Below, one piece after another: positions 54,847 to 55,607 of a stretch of 55,607 bases of DNA. The position numbers and the translations under genes were made by a program. The DNA lies in assembly GCA_027315345.1 (NCBI GenBank), contig DAHUYE010000034.1:1-55607 (forward strand). Reading direction: 5' to 3'. The notes under the pieces are model-generated. The model saw only the letters and a program-made list of their open reading frames with translations. It was not told where the DNA came from and did not search any database. This DNA comes from Actinomycetota bacterium. GTDB taxonomy: Bacteria; Actinomycetota; Acidimicrobiia; Acidimicrobiales; JAJPHE01. Every line of letters starts with the position of its first letter. Position 1 is the stretch's first letter.

Positions 54847-54863
54847 CGTTACTGATCCGTTAC
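54847..54863 (-). promoter_or_regulatory. Paired hexamers GTAACG-N5-GTAACG, candidate response-regulator site
   Basis: On the minus strand GTAACGgatcaGTAACG is a perfect direct repeat with 11-nt period. It lies 75 bp before the preferred start of the phosphatase gene and matches the site at 52059. This suggests that the MtrA-like regulator also controls the phosphatase gene. Confidence 0.55.
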
Positions 54864-54937
54864 CTTCCTGTCGCGCTCCTGGGAAGATTCGAATTCATGC
54901 TGGGTCCATGGACACCACCCGTAGGAGGTCGCATAGG

Positions 54938-55570
54938 GTGGAGCACTTGAGCCTCGAGTGCGCAGCCTCCTCGCTCCTGGCGTCCGGGGCGACAGCGGGG
55001 TGGGACTGGTGGGACGTGATCGCACGCCCAGACAGGACGGTGGCGCTGGTCCTCGGCGAGGTGATGGGCCATGGTGACACCGTGGCGGGCCTAGCCGGCG
55101 CCCTGGGTTCGACAGTGCGGGCGATCACCTCGGAAGGACACGGCCCGGAGACCGTGATGGCTAACGCCCGGCGCTGGGCGTGTCGCCGCGGCGTCATGGC
55201 TACCATGTTCTTGGGCCTGCTCGACGTCGAATCCGCCAGACTGCGGTTCTGCTCCGCCGGACATCCTCCACCCGTGATCCTGTCCTGTGGGGCCGTCTCG
55301 CTGATCTCGTTGGTTCCGGGCCCACCGCTCGGAACCGGGTGGCCCCAAACCGAGACCTGGGGCGAGATCGAGCTAAAACCCGGCGACACCCTAGTGGTCT
55401 ACTCCGAGGGCCTGGCCGGTCGGGACGGGTTGGCCGAGCCGCGCCTGATGACGGCCCTGCGCCGAGCAGCCGACCGAGATTGCGACGTCCCCATCCTCTG
55501 CCAGGTGGCCGTGGCCACGGTCGAGGCCGGCGGCCATGATCGCACCGTGCTCGCCGTGAAGGTCCAATAG
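54938..55570 (+). CDS. SpoIIE/PP2C-type serine phosphatase domain protein
   Basis: The 210-residue protein is a bare SpoIIE phosphatase domain: WDWWDVIARPDR, VLGEVMGHGDTVAGLAG, FCSAGHPPPVIL, TLVVYSEGLAGRDGL and HDRTVLAVKV. The usual metal Asp of GDVxGHG is Glu (GEVMGHG), and the first motif is WDVI instead of GDxYD, so activity needs testing. GTG 54938 has GGAGG nine bases upstream. ATG 54836 and 54908 are in frame, but the first would put the GTAACG pair inside the gene. Confidence 0.83.
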   Translation: MEHLSLECAASSLLASGATAGWDWWDVIARPDRTVALVLGEVMGHGDTVAGLAGALGSTVRAITSEGHGPETVMANARRWACRRGVMATMFLGLLDVESARLRFCSAGHPPPVILSCGAVSLISLVPGPPLGTGWPQTETWGEIELKPGDTLVVYSEGLAGRDGLAEPRLMTALRRAADRDCDVPILCQVAVATVEAGGHDRTVLAVKVQ

Positions 55571-55596
55571 CGCGGAAGGAGGAGTGGGAGCCGTTC

Positions 55597-55607
55597 ATGG
55601 CCGACAC
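55597..55607 (+). CDS. Start of a further gene (cut by window end)
   Basis: ATG 55597 is preceded by GGAAGGAGGAG, a strong ribosome-binding site 11 bp upstream, 26 bp after the phosphatase stop. Only three full codons (MAD) are visible. Confidence 0.4.

Overview
The window is about 55.6 kb of very GC-rich actinobacterial DNA with short intergenic gaps and many 4-base ATGA/GTGA start-stop overlaps. Secreted proteins with repeats of the type [15 protein letters not shown], a K+-independent H+-pyrophosphatase, split TrkA proteins and a Lys-rich topoisomerase tail point to Actinomycetota, probably Acidimicrobiia. The class assignment is inference from protein style, not a database match.

Left part (1-31.5 kb), mostly chromosomal backbone. 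It starts with a truncated secreted repeat protein, an ABM-fold protein, a group 2 sigma-70 factor and an HAD-IB phosphatase. A sortase operon follows (LPFTG surface protein, class E-type sortase, anchored Ig/FN3 protein). Next come an MrfA-type DNA helicase, a STAS/anti-sigma pair, two coupled TrkA-type K+ regulators, and a divergent DtxR-type regulator coupled to hppA. After an AAA ATPase preceded by 16-nt tandem repeats lie topA, tmk and holB. A GH5 glycosidase is coupled to an anchored unknown protein. A branched-chain-substrate ABC system closes this part: LivH-LivM fused, an MFS transporter fused to both LivF- and LivG-type ATPases in one 1043-residue chain, and a membrane-anchored binding protein.

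Accessory part (31.5-51.5 kb). A tRNA-Thr(CGU) is followed by repeat arms and a tyrosine integrase, the usual left end of an integrative element. HicAB, an excisionase-like protein, an unknown regulator-like protein, a dense cluster of TGGGGA(A) repeats, a perfect 16-bp palindrome and a MobF relaxase cut off before its helicase half follow. At the relaxase break begins a carbohydrate-oxidation operon (GMC subunit 3, GMC flavoprotein, GH15, small membrane protein, broken aldose 1-epimerase). Then come MarR-ClC, a SpoIIE phosphatase, decayed second copies of the GH15 and small-membrane-protein genes on the minus strand, an SDR/hemerythrin-like operon, a 17-bp perfect hairpin, a cation/Ca2+ exchanger and a secreted DUF4232 repeat protein. 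The right end of the element was not identified.

Right part (51.5-55.6 kb). A STAS protein lies divergent to an MtrA/MtrB/LpqB-like operon (response regulator, histidine kinase, GerMN lipoprotein), followed by a SpoIIE-type phosphatase. Paired GTAACG-type hexamers with 11-nt period precede both the regulator and the phosphatase gene, suggesting that the regulator controls both.
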